Positions 24,809 through 32,532 of a DNA stretch of 64,000 nucleotides are shown here, in pieces. The translations under genes and the position numbers were made by a program. The notes below the pieces were generated by a model, which was not told the origin of the DNA, ran no database searches, and was given only the letters and a program-made list of their open reading frames with translations. Within the stretch, counting starts at the first letter, position 1, and each line of letters starts with the position of its first letter. Source of the DNA: Hyphomonas sp. (lineage in GTDB: Bacteria; Pseudomonadota; Alphaproteobacteria; Caulobacterales; Hyphomonadaceae); the NCBI RefSeq assembly GCF_017792385.1, contig NZ_CP051230.1:1178001-1242000 (forward strand), written 5' to 3'.

Positions 24809-25801
24809 ATGTCCGATTATCGCCTCTTTGGCGCCGATACGTCCCCCTACTCCCAGAAAGTGCGATCGTTCCTGCGCTACAAGAATGTCGACTTCGACTG
24901 GATTTCCCGCACACGCGAGAACGAGGAGGAATTCCAGGCCCTGGCGCAAGTTGCGACGGTCCCGCTGCTGATCTCTCCGGAACGCCCCGCCAGCCAGGAT
25001 TCCACTGCCATCCTTGCCGGTCTCGAGGCGGATCATCCAGAGCCCTCCGCCGTGCCGGATGATGTCGCCACATCCATGCTGGCCCTTATCCTCGAAGACT
25101 ATGCCGACGAGTGGCTGAACAAGATCATGTTTCTCGAGCGCTGGGGCCAGAAACCGGATCGCGAGGACGCTGCACTGCGCGTGCTGACGCAGCTCTATGG
25201 CGGCAAGCGTCCCCGCGCCTACAAGAAGGCCCGCGACCAGATTGCGGACCGCATGGCCGACCGACTGAAACTGGTTGGTGCCCAAGCCGGCAATGCGGAC
25301 ATCCTGAAGGCTTCCTTCGAGCGGGTCTCCAAACTTCTCGATGCCCACCTCAAGGAACATCTCTACATGTTCGGCGGATGTCCGTCCGCGGCAGATTTCG
25401 CGATGGCCGCCCAGTATCAGCAATTGCTGATGGACAAGAGCCCCGCAGCCTGGCTGGCCGAACACGCGCCTTTCGTCGTCGCCTGGGTCGAGAACATGCA
25501 GGATCCCAAACCCGGCGCGCCGTTCGCGTCGCTGGCAGACCTTGCCCCCACGCTCATTCCGCTCTTCGCCGAAGAGCTGTCCAGGACCTATCTGGTCTGG
25601 GCCAAGGCCAATTCGAAGGCAGCCGAGCGCGGTGACCGTGAAGTTTCGGCGGTCGTTGAAGGCGGCACGTTCGAGCAGAGCACCCAGACCTATGCCGCCC
25701 GCGCCTATGATTCCGTTCGCAAGGCCGTCGGCGGGGCGCTGGAGGACGAGGCGCTGAAATCCTTCCTGAAGGATGCCGGCTGCAACAAGTTCTTCGGATA
25801 G
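24809..25801 (+). CDS. Glutathione S-transferase-like protein
   Basis: A 330-residue protein with an N-terminal thioredoxin-like GST domain (YRLFGADTSPYSQKVRSFLR), in which the usual SPYC/CPxC cysteine position is a serine (SPYS). A VATVPLLISPE segment has the cis-proline that contacts glutathione, and the QDSTAI motif gives the serine that binds the gamma-glutamyl part. A GST C-terminal helical domain (HLYMFGGCPSAADFAMAAQY) follows, plus about 70 extra residues at the C-terminus. Start could also be 24803, two codons upstream. A bidirectional terminator follows. Confidence 0.75.
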   Translation: MSDYRLFGADTSPYSQKVRSFLRYKNVDFDWISRTRENEEEFQALAQVATVPLLISPERPASQDSTAILAGLEADHPEPSAVPDDVATSMLALILEDYADEWLNKIMFLERWGQKPDREDAALRVLTQLYGGKRPRAYKKARDQIADRMADRLKLVGAQAGNADILKASFERVSKLLDAHLKEHLYMFGGCPSAADFAMAAQYQQLLMDKSPAAWLAEHAPFVVAWVENMQDPKPGAPFASLADLAPTLIPLFAEELSRTYLVWAKANSKAAERGDREVSAVVEGGTFEQSTQTYAARAYDSVRKAVGGALEDEALKSFLKDAGCNKFFG

Positions 25802-25827
25802 GGCACGGCCCGTTTCCCTGAACAGAA

Positions 25828-25862
25828 AACGGCGCGCCCTGCGGGACGCGCCGTTCCTGTTT
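25828..25862. terminator. Bidirectional terminator between GST and hsp20 genes
   Basis: Arms 25828-25836 and 25847-25855 form a 9-bp stem with a 10-base loop that can itself pair (ccc/ggg). On the plus strand CCTGTTTT follows; on the minus strand TTTCTGTT follows. It serves the two convergent genes. Confidence 0.8.
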
Positions 25863-25878
25863 TCGGACCTTGCCGGTT

Positions 25879-26358
25879 TTAGGCGGCGTTGGTCGCGGAT
25901 TTCTTGCCGATCAGTTTCGGTTCGGTCTGTGCCGGAGCCCCGATCTCGATCTTGCGGGGCTTCTTTTCCTCCGGCAGTTCACGGACCAGATCGATCCGGA
26001 GCACACCGTGCTGCAGGTTCGCACCGGTCACGATGACATGGTCAGCCAGCTGGTAGCGCCGGATGAAGCTGCGCTGGGCAATGCCGCGATGGAGATAGTT
26101 GCGGCCTTCGCCGTCTTCGCTCTCGCCACGTTTGCCCGCCACGGTCAGCAGGCCTTCCTTGGTCTCGATGTCGAGATCATCTTCGGTAAACCCGGCGACC
26201 GCGATCTCGATGGCAAAGGCATTGTCGTCAACGCGTTCGATATTGTAGGGCGGATAGCCCTGCGAGCCGTCGAGGCGGGATGCCTGATCGATCATGCTGG
26301 CAAGCCGGTCAAAGCCGACAACTGTGCGGTAAAGGGGGGTAAGGTCGATATTGCTCAT
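25879..26358 (-). CDS. Hsp20 small heat shock protein
   Basis: A 159-residue IbpA-type small heat shock protein, which binds unfolding proteins and keeps them refoldable. The N-terminus has MSNIDLTPLYRTVVGFDRLA typical of the IbpA group; the alpha-crystallin domain covers residues about 35-135 with YNIERVDDNAFAIEIAVAGF, KEGLLTVAGKRG, AQRSFIRRYQLADHV and GVLRIDLVRELPEE. The final PRKIEIG is the I-x-I motif equivalent. The upstream region on the same strand resembles a ROSE RNA thermometer, and a candidate sigma32 promoter lies further upstream. Confidence 0.93.
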   Translation of the reverse strand: MSNIDLTPLYRTVVGFDRLASMIDQASRLDGSQGYPPYNIERVDDNAFAIEIAVAGFTEDDLDIETKEGLLTVAGKRGESEDGEGRNYLHRGIAQRSFIRRYQLADHVIVTGANLQHGVLRIDLVRELPEEKKPRKIEIGAPAQTEPKLIGKKSATNAA

Positions 26359-26412
26359 GGGTTCAGTCCTCTAGGTCAAGCAACTGCGGGCCACCCTTTC
26401 GGGGAGCGCCCG
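26359..26412 (-). promoter_or_regulatory. Candidate ROSE RNA thermometer of hsp20
   Basis: Minus-strand leader of hsp20. Directly upstream of the start, AGAGGA (26367-26372) is the Shine-Dalgarno sequence; UUGCU (26379-26383) lies 6 bases before it and can pair with it, giving a CAGUU...GACUG stem with a G-G mismatch and bulged C, the arrangement known from ROSE elements in alphaproteobacterial small heat shock genes. A second hairpin with a GAAA loop (26388-26411) precedes it. At low temperature the ribosome site would be masked. Confidence 0.5.
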
Positions 26413-26504
26413 GATGGATGTTCGGCTCCTGTGACGGTCCAACCCGAATTCGGCGTTGGCACGGAAACCGGTCACGGCCCGATTGTCGGCACCGTGACAC
26501 GGTG

Positions 26505-26533
26505 TATGTGGGTAGCGTAGAGAGAGGTTCAAG
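26505..26533 (-). promoter_or_regulatory. Possible heat-shock (RpoH) promoter for hsp20
   Basis: On the minus strand CTTGAA (26533-26528) is followed, 17 bases after CTTG, by CCCACATA (26512-26505). This fits the known alphaproteobacterial RpoH pattern CTTG-N17/18-C(C/T).. only loosely. It would give a leader of roughly 140 bases that includes the thermometer candidate. Confidence 0.3.
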
Positions 26534-26554
26534 AGGCCAGCCAAGGAGACCCCG

Positions 26555-27454
26555 ATGAAGCGCCTGACCCCGATATTTGCCCTGTCCGCGCTGGTGCTTG
26601 CCGCGTGCGGCCAGCCCGATGCCCCTGCCACGGACGCGCCAGCCGCGGCCGACCCGCCGGTCGAGACGGCATCCACAGAGACGGCACCCCTGGACGCAGC
26701 CATTGCCGGCGCGCATCGCAGCGACGCCGAGAAGGCCCGCGACGCGTGGCGGCACCCGAAGGAAACGCTGGAATTCTTCGGCGTCGAGGCTGACGACAAG
26801 GTCGTGGAATTGTGGCCGGGCGGCGGCTGGTACACGAATATTCTCGCGCCATACCTCGCCAGCGGAAACGGCACCCTGGTCGCAGCCTATTTCGACCCGA
26901 ATGTGGGCGATGAAGACCGCCGCGCCCGTATCGCCGAGCGCCTTGCCGAATTCCAGGCGACCTATGATGATCCGAAGTTCGGCACGATCGAGTACAGCGC
27001 CTTCTCCGCCGAAAGTGGCCCGCTGACAGAGGCCGGCACGGCGGATGTCGTGCTGACCTTCCGCAACCTGCACAACTGGATGAGCGGCGGCTACACCGAG
27101 AAATTCTTCTCCGACGCCTATGCCGCCCTGAAGCCGGGCGGTGTGCTGGGCGTTGTCGAACACCGCCTGCCCTCGACCGACACGCAGGATCCGACCGGGG
27201 CCTCCGGCTATGTCCACGAGGACTATGTCAAATCCCTCGCCGAAGCCGCCGGGTTCGAATTCGTCGAGGCAAGCGAGATCAACGCCAATCCCGCCGACAC
27301 GGCCGATCACCCGTTCGGCGTGTGGACCTTGCCGCCGGTCAGTGCCACATCCGACCGGGAAGGCAACACGCCCGACGGGTTTGACGCCGAAGCCTATGCG
27401 GCCATCGGCGAAAGCGACCGGATGACGCTGAAATTCGTTAAGCCTGCCGAATAG
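26555..27454 (+). CDS. Exported lipoprotein of the predicted methyltransferase family (COG4798-like)
   Basis: A 299-residue protein with lipoprotein signal MKRLTPIFALSALVLAAC (Cys18) and a Pro/Ala/Glu-rich linker to residue 55. The rest is a class I methyltransferase fold: VVELWPGGGWYTNILAPYL is a variant of the SAM-binding loop, ADVVLTFRNLHNWM the region after strand 4, and ALKPGGVLGVVEHRL the following helix-strand. S-adenosylmethionine is not known in the periplasm, so methyl transfer outside the cell is doubtful; the fold may bind another ligand. A strong terminator follows. Confidence 0.75.
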   Translation: MKRLTPIFALSALVLAACGQPDAPATDAPAAADPPVETASTETAPLDAAIAGAHRSDAEKARDAWRHPKETLEFFGVEADDKVVELWPGGGWYTNILAPYLASGNGTLVAAYFDPNVGDEDRRARIAERLAEFQATYDDPKFGTIEYSAFSAESGPLTEAGTADVVLTFRNLHNWMSGGYTEKFFSDAYAALKPGGVLGVVEHRLPSTDTQDPTGASGYVHEDYVKSLAEAAGFEFVEASEINANPADTADHPFGVWTLPPVSATSDREGNTPDGFDAEAYAAIGESDRMTLKFVKPAE

Positions 27455-27472
27455 GCGAGGTACAATCGAGAC

Positions 27473-27513
27473 AGAGCCCGCTGTCCTTTCCGGGGTGGCG
27501 GGCTCTTTCTTTT
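27473..27513 (+). terminator. Intrinsic terminator after the methyltransferase-like gene
   Basis: Arms 27473-27481 and 27498-27506 (AGAGCCCGC / GCGGGCTCT) give a perfect 9-bp stem; TTTCTTTT follows at 27506-27513. The loop is 16 bases. Confidence 0.85.
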
Positions 27514-27542
27514 GGCCCCTGCGGCGCCTAAAGGTGCGCGAC

Positions 27543-28157
27543 ATGACCACACGATCCCTGTTTCCAACCCTCATTCGCAGCGAGTTCCTCGGCCCTGTCG
27601 ACCTGGCTGAACGGCTCGAACATGTCTGCTGGGTGCTGGCGGAAGACGATGACGCCGGCAATGCCTGGTGTGCGGGTGAGGGTTATGGCGGCTACACGTC
27701 CTATGCCTCGCTGGATGACCTGCCGGAGCGGTTTCCCGAATTCACCGAACTGAAGGCCCTTCTGGACCCGATGGCCGAAGCGTTTGCCGCAGACCTGCTC
27801 TGGGACATGCAGGACCTGACCCTGCAACTGGATGCAATCTGGGTGAACATTCTCGAACCCGGTTTCGGACATTCGAACCATATCCATCCCGGCAGCGTGA
27901 TTTCCGGCACCTTCTATGTCTCGATTCCGGACGGCGCCGCTCGGCTCAAGCTGGAAGATCCCCGTCTCTCTCGCATGATGGCAGCGCCGCAATTGCGCGA
28001 TGATGTGCCGGAAGACCGGCAGCGCTTCGTCTATCTGGCGCCCCAGGCCGGTCAGGCCATCATGTGGGAAAGCTGGCTGCGCCACGAAGTGCCGGCCAAT
28101 ATGGGCGAGGAGCCCCGCGTTTCGATCAGTTTCAATTACGCCTTGAAGCGGGTCTGA
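27543..28157 (+). CDS. 2-oxoglutarate/iron oxygenase-like protein, TIGR02466 type
   Basis: A 204-residue protein of the TIGR02466 group, predicted 2-oxoglutarate Fe(II) oxygenases. The double-stranded beta-helix core is visible as LDAIWVNILEPGFGHSNHIHPGSV, with candidate iron ligands in HSNHIHP, and at the end RHEVPANMG plus EPRVSISFNYAL, which supply the distal histidine and the 2-oxoglutarate arginine. Substrate unknown. The ATG at 27543 gives MTTRSLFPTLI; earlier in-frame codons overlap the terminator of the preceding gene. Convergent with the MAPEG gene (6 bases apart). Confidence 0.75.
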   Translation: MTTRSLFPTLIRSEFLGPVDLAERLEHVCWVLAEDDDAGNAWCAGEGYGGYTSYASLDDLPERFPEFTELKALLDPMAEAFAADLLWDMQDLTLQLDAIWVNILEPGFGHSNHIHPGSVISGTFYVSIPDGAARLKLEDPRLSRMMAAPQLRDDVPEDRQRFVYLAPQAGQAIMWESWLRHEVPANMGEEPRVSISFNYALKRV

Positions 28158-28163
28158 GCGTCC

Positions 28164-28574
28164 TCAGAGCACTTTCACCATGACCATCACCGCCAGCGCG
28201 ATGCCGCCAAAATAGGTGATGAGCGCGCCCAGCATCTTCAGGGGATGCGGCGTCTCCAGCGTCTTGCATGTCAGAAATCCAAGCGCATGCAGAAAGCGCG
28301 ACGCTGTAATGGCGACGACAAGAACCGTGACCGTGAGGCCCAGATCCCGGCCTGCATAGGCAAATCCCGTCAGCACGAACAGACCGACCAGAAGCGCCGC
28401 ATACTCGGCAGCATTTCCGTGTGCCCGTTCGGCCTTCAGCATCGGGCCGGCAGGATCCTTCGCTGCGCCATAGGCAATGATTTTGGTGCGGCCGCGTGTG
28501 ACCGATGTCCAGAAGCCGAGCAGCAGGGTCAATACGACCAAGGCCGCACTACAAATGATGAGCGTTGCGTGCAT
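28164..28574 (-). CDS. MAPEG family membrane protein
   Basis: A 136-residue integral membrane protein of the MAPEG superfamily (membrane-associated proteins in eicosanoid and glutathione metabolism). It has four predicted helices; the conserved ERAHGNAAEYAALLVGLF motif follows helix one, and RFLHALGFLT lies at the third, as in bacterial members. Glutathione-dependent transferase or peroxidase activity is possible but not proven. The start at 28574 has a perfect AGGAGG 7 bases upstream. Confidence 0.85.
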   Translation of the reverse strand: MHATLIICSAALVVLTLLLGFWTSVTRGRTKIIAYGAAKDPAGPMLKAERAHGNAAEYAALLVGLFVLTGFAYAGRDLGLTVTVLVVAITASRFLHALGFLTCKTLETPHPLKMLGALITYFGGIALAVMVMVKVL

Positions 28575-28745
28575 TCTGTATCCTCCTGCCGCGCAGTGTA
28601 GCGTCATTCGCACGGGCGGGAAGCGGCCGGGCATGAAAGCTGCATTAACCGTCTCGCGTCACTGCCGCACTTGACGCAATCGGTTTGAGGCGTCATCGCC
28701 AGCCGACACCGTGTTTAAACCTCCCAGCCAGATGCGAGCCGTCTT

Positions 28746-29282
28746 ATGGACCTTTCCAAAATTAAAACCGGCAACAACCCGCCAGACGACATCAATGTCC
28801 TGATCGAAGTCCCGCTCGGCGGTGATCCGATCAAGTATGAGATCGACAAGGATTCCGGCGCAATGTTCGTGGACCGCTATCTCTACACCGAGATGCGCTA
28901 TCCCTGTAATTACGGCTTCGTGCCCCACACGCTCAGCCTTGATGGCGACCCGATTGACGTGATGGTCGTCGGCAACCGCCCACTGGTTCCCGGATCGGTG
29001 GTCCGCGCCCGCCCGGTTGGCGTGTTGATGATGACCGACGACAAGGGGCCGGACGAGAAGATCCTTGCCGTGCCGCACAACAAGCTGACGGCGTACTATG
29101 ACAAGATCGCGACCTATCACGACCTTCCGCAGACGCTGATCGACAAGACCGCGCACTTTTTCGAGCACTACAAGGACCTCGAAAAAGGCAAGTGGACGCG
29201 GATCGAGGGCTGGTATGGCATCGAAAAGGCCCGCGAACTGATTGAAGCCGCGGTAAAGCGCGGCCAGGAAGAAGGCGCCTGA
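28746..29282 (+). CDS. ppa: Inorganic pyrophosphatase
   Basis: A 178-residue family I pyrophosphatase that hydrolyses PPi and drives biosynthetic reactions. Motifs: KYEIDKDSGAMFVDRYLYT with Lys/Glu/Asp and Arg, YPCNYGFVPHTLSLDGDPIDVMVV with the DxDPxD metal site, and DDKGPDEKILAVP plus KWTRIEGW near the end. It is followed 13 bases later by the sialidase-like lipoprotein gene on the same strand. Confidence 0.97.
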   Translation: MDLSKIKTGNNPPDDINVLIEVPLGGDPIKYEIDKDSGAMFVDRYLYTEMRYPCNYGFVPHTLSLDGDPIDVMVVGNRPLVPGSVVRARPVGVLMMTDDKGPDEKILAVPHNKLTAYYDKIATYHDLPQTLIDKTAHFFEHYKDLEKGKWTRIEGWYGIEKARELIEAAVKRGQEEGA

Positions 29283-29295
29283 TCGACCGGGCGGA

Positions 29296-30468
29296 ATGCA
29301 TGTGCTGCAACGGCTATTCGCACTCTGCCTGACCCTGTCGCTCTTCGCCTGTTCGCAAAACCCTGACCGGCCGTCGGCGCTTCCAGCACCGGCGGCCGAT
29401 CTGTTTGACCCGGCCGCGCCTGATCTTGGCCTGCCAAGGCTTGAGGCCGCCCGGACCGTAACCGTATTCCAGCCTGCTCCCGGAACGGACCAATTCAGCA
29501 ATGGCGCCGTGCCCATCGCCTTCAAGGGACGCCTGTTTGTCCAGTGGCAGAGTTCGGCGCGCGATGAGGATGCCCCCGACACCTGGGTGGCGTATGCCGT
29601 CAGCGCGGACAATGGCGACAGCTGGACCAGGCCCCGCGCCCTCACCCGGCCGTCCGGCGATGCGGAGATGCGCTCAAGCGGCGGATGGTGGACTGATGGC
29701 GAAACGCTGGTGGCCTACATCAATGTCTGGCCGGAGGGGTTTCGCACTCGGACGGGCGGTTATACGGAATACAGACTGAGCCGTGATGGTGAGACCTGGA
29801 CCGACCCGCAGCCCGTGCGCTCTGCGGATGGAACACCGGTGAACGGTGTGATCGAGCAGGACCCCCACTTCCATGACGGGCGCCTGCACACGGCCTTTCA
29901 CCTTCGGCCGGGCATTCGCGTGCACCCGCATTATACCGACGACAAGCTGGGCCTCACCGGATGGCTTCCGGGAGCGTTCGAGAACCTGCCAGCCGATCCG
30001 CCCATGAGCCGAGAACTGGAGCCGAGCCTGTTCGCGCGCGGCGAATGCCTTGTCATGGTGTTTCGGGATCAGGCCTCGAGCTTTCGTCAACTCGCCTCGG
30101 AGAGCTGCGATCGGGGGGAATCCTGGTCCCGGCCAGAACTGACGACCATGCCGGATGCGCGTACCAAGCAAAGTGCCGGCAATCTGCCGGACGGGACCGC
30201 CTATCTCGTGCATAGCCCGAATGCGGGAAAGACACGCATTCCGCTTGCCCTGTCCCTGTCACGGGATGGCATGGTGTTTGATCGCAGCCATCTGCTGCGC
30301 GGCGAGGCGGATCTTCAGCCGCTTCGTCAGGCCGGGCTCTACAAGCGTCCCGGCTATCACTATCCCAAGAGTGTTGTGGCAAACGGCCATCTCTACATCG
30401 CCTACACCGCCAACAAGGAAGACGTGGAATTGACGCGCATTCCCCTGTCGGCGCTGGAGCTGCGCTGA
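29296..30468 (+). CDS. Lipoprotein with sialidase-like (Asp-box) propeller
   Basis: A 390-residue exported protein with lipoprotein signal MHVLQRLFALCLTLSLFAC (Cys19). The body is a beta-propeller with three Asp-box motifs, SADNGDSWTRP, SRDGETWTDP and SCDRGESWSRP, the turn signature of exo-sialidases and related six-bladed propellers, plus a degenerate SRDGMVFDRS. The Arg triad of true sialidases cannot be assigned by eye. It is coupled to the next gene, which starts at the very next base after its stop. Confidence 0.75.
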   Translation: MHVLQRLFALCLTLSLFACSQNPDRPSALPAPAADLFDPAAPDLGLPRLEAARTVTVFQPAPGTDQFSNGAVPIAFKGRLFVQWQSSARDEDAPDTWVAYAVSADNGDSWTRPRALTRPSGDAEMRSSGGWWTDGETLVAYINVWPEGFRTRTGGYTEYRLSRDGETWTDPQPVRSADGTPVNGVIEQDPHFHDGRLHTAFHLRPGIRVHPHYTDDKLGLTGWLPGAFENLPADPPMSRELEPSLFARGECLVMVFRDQASSFRQLASESCDRGESWSRPELTTMPDARTKQSAGNLPDGTAYLVHSPNAGKTRIPLALSLSRDGMVFDRSHLLRGEADLQPLRQAGLYKRPGYHYPKSVVANGHLYIAYTANKEDVELTRIPLSALELR

Positions 30469-31092
30469 ATGGATCTGTCGGTCTGGCTGGCCTTGATGGC
30501 CCTGTTTCTTGCCGGTGGCCTGACCCCCGGCCCGGCAGTGATGATGGTGATGAGCGCATCGCTGCGCTACGGTGCCCCAACCGCGCTGATCCCTGCCCTG
30601 GGTGTGTCGGCCGCCAACCTCGTCTGGATCACACTGGCCGCAACCGGCATCGCCGCATTCGCAGCGCAGGCCCCGCTTGTGCTGCTGGGGCTGAAGATTG
30701 CCGGCATCTGTTTCATCGGCTGGCTGGCCTGGACGATGGCAACGGCGGATCCGCACCGACCCCGGGCCCGCCCCGACCAGGCCCCGGCCCGGGCAAACCT
30801 GTTCGGACGCGGCATCGGCCTGCAATTGCTCAACCCGAATGCGCTGGTCTTTTTCGGCCTCTTGCTGCCCGGCTATTTTGACCCGGTCCGACCCCTCGTC
30901 CAGCAGGCCCTGTACATCATGGCCACCGTGACGTTCACCGAAATGCTGGGGCTCAGCTTCTACGCCTGGCTGGCCGATGCCATGAACCGCCGCTTCCAGA
31001 GTCCCGTCTTCACCCGCTGGTTCAACCGACTCGCCGCGGCGGCCATGCTGATCTCTGCCGTGTTTGCGGCCATCATGACGACCAGCCGCTAA
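30469..31092 (+). CDS. LysE-family amino acid exporter
   Basis: A 207-residue polytopic inner membrane protein of the LysE/RhtB group. It starts MDLSVWLALMALFLAGGLTPGPAVMMVMSA, whose GGLTPGP motif is diagnostic, and has the GLQLLNPNALVFFGLLLPGYF segment and about six membrane helices. It should export amino acids or small amines with proton motive force; the substrate is unknown. The ATG directly follows the stop of the sialidase-like gene (30468/30469). Confidence 0.88.
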   Translation: MDLSVWLALMALFLAGGLTPGPAVMMVMSASLRYGAPTALIPALGVSAANLVWITLAATGIAAFAAQAPLVLLGLKIAGICFIGWLAWTMATADPHRPRARPDQAPARANLFGRGIGLQLLNPNALVFFGLLLPGYFDPVRPLVQQALYIMATVTFTEMLGLSFYAWLADAMNRRFQSPVFTRWFNRLAAAAMLISAVFAAIMTTSR

Positions 31093-31102
31093 AATCAGCG
31101 AA

Positions 31103-31726
31103 TCAGGGCTGAATGACCTCGAATCGGCCCGTTTTCGCATTTCGCCAGTGCAATTCACCATGCTTGATGGCGAACCAGGCGCCGTGCAATTCAAGCTCGC
31201 CTGCCTCGACGGCCCGCTTCACGAACGGGAAGGACATCAGATTCTGCAGCGAGGATTCGATCCCTTCCAGCTCCAGCGCGAACTGCGGATTGACCGAACC
31301 ACTGTCGACCACGCGGTCCCGCGCATCCTTCAGGAGCCGGACCCAGGGCGTGACGAATTCGCCGATTTCCGGAGTCCCTTCGCCCGCAAGTGAAGCGGCC
31401 ACACCACCACAGCCTCCATGGCCCATGACGACCACGTGCTCGACCTTCAGCACATTCACCGCATATTCCAGCGCCGCGCTGACGCCGTGCAGGCCGCCAT
31501 CCGGCTGGTAGGGCGGTACGAGATTGGCCACGTTGCGCACCACGAACAGCTGGCCCGGTGCGGCGTTGAAGATGTCCGATGGGTCGGCCCGGCTGTCGGC
31601 GCAGGCAATCATCATGAAGCTCGGGCTCTGCCCCTCGCCCAGTTCGCGATACAGCGCGGCCTGCTCGGCATAGGTCCCGCGCCGGAACCGACGATAGCCT
31701 TCCAGCAATTCCTCGACTGATCTCAT
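31103..31726 (-). CDS. Beta-class carbonic anhydrase
   Basis: A 207-residue zinc enzyme that interconverts CO2 and bicarbonate. Metal site: MMIACADSRADPSDIF gives the first Cys and the Asp-Arg dyad, and VVMGHGGCGGVAA gives the zinc His and Cys. VVRNVANLVPPY and HGVSAALEYAVNVL also match the family. The gene is divergent from the TetR gene with a 150-bp region between them, and convergent to LysE (10 bases apart). Confidence 0.95.
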   Translation of the reverse strand: MRSVEELLEGYRRFRRGTYAEQAALYRELGEGQSPSFMMIACADSRADPSDIFNAAPGQLFVVRNVANLVPPYQPDGGLHGVSAALEYAVNVLKVEHVVVMGHGGCGGVAASLAGEGTPEIGEFVTPWVRLLKDARDRVVDSGSVNPQFALELEGIESSLQNLMSFPFVKRAVEAGELELHGAWFAIKHGELHWRNAKTGRFEVIQP

Positions 31727-31876
31727 CTCGGTCTCTCCTGTTTCTCTGCAGGACTGACTAGTGCAAAATGTGCGGGCGGCAAGCCGGAAACGGGAGTTTG
31801 TTTACCACTTCGCCCTTATGTTCGCCCTGCAAACCCTGTAGGGATTGCCTTCGGCCACACTGACCTGGAGACGTCC

Positions 31877-32476
31877 ATGCCCACGCCCTCGGAGACCCGG
31901 AAGTCTTCCCGGAAGGGACCGACCCGGAGCGAAGCCTCCAAGGCGGCCATTCTGGAAGCAACACGGGTTGAAATGGCGGAAAGCGGCTGGCGCGGCTTCA
32001 GCGTTGATGCCGTGGCCAAACGGGCCAGCGCCTCCAAGCAGACCATCTACAAATGGTGGCCGTCAATTGGCGCCATGTGTGTCGATGCAGCGCTTGCGCT
32101 GATCCCTGACAGTCCGGATGGCGGCCGTGATCCGCAGGAGCGTATCACCACGCTGATCGTACCGCTGGAGGCCGCAGCCCGCACCGGCGCCGGTCACGCC
32201 GTATTGCGCGTCGCGCTGGCAGCCGCCGCCGATGACAAGGATGCCGGCGAGCTGTGGCGAGCCTGGATGAATCGCGACATCCGCATGCCGATGCGCATGT
32301 TGCTCGCGGAATTGGCTGGAAAACGCGTGATTCGACGCGATTTCGACCTCGATGAGGCCATCGAGGAAATGCTCGGCCCATTGTGGCATCGCATTCTGGT
32401 GATGCGCGCGCCTGTCCGGGAAGGCTTCTGCAGCGCCCAGGCGGCCCATTTCCTGAAAGTCTACAGCGCCAGCTGA
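31877..32476 (+). CDS. TetR-family transcriptional regulator
   Basis: A 199-residue regulator. Residues about 20-65 form the helix-turn-helix: AILEATRVEMAESGWRGFSVDAVAKRASASKQTIYKWWPS, of which the FSVDAVAKRASASKQTIYKW core is the TetR signature. The C-terminal domain is the ligand and dimer part. Start has GGAG 6 bases upstream. Downstream at 57 bases is a membrane acyltransferase gene on the same strand, the most likely target or partner; the divergent carbonic anhydrase gene is another candidate. The sequence between 31727 and 31876 should hold the operator, not resolved. Confidence 0.88.
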   Translation: MPTPSETRKSSRKGPTRSEASKAAILEATRVEMAESGWRGFSVDAVAKRASASKQTIYKWWPSIGAMCVDAALALIPDSPDGGRDPQERITTLIVPLEAAARTGAGHAVLRVALAAAADDKDAGELWRAWMNRDIRMPMRMLLAELAGKRVIRRDFDLDEAIEEMLGPLWHRILVMRAPVREGFCSAQAAHFLKVYSAS

Positions 32477-32532
32477 TCGCCTTTTGGCGCGGTAATTGCA
32501 GCGGAATTTCCCCAAAAGCCGGGGAACGCCGC

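Noticed and set aside
26363..27661. 432-codon minus-strand frame opposite the methyltransferase-like gene
   Set aside because: The plus strand has a lipoprotein signal, fold motifs and a terminator; the antisense frame has none.
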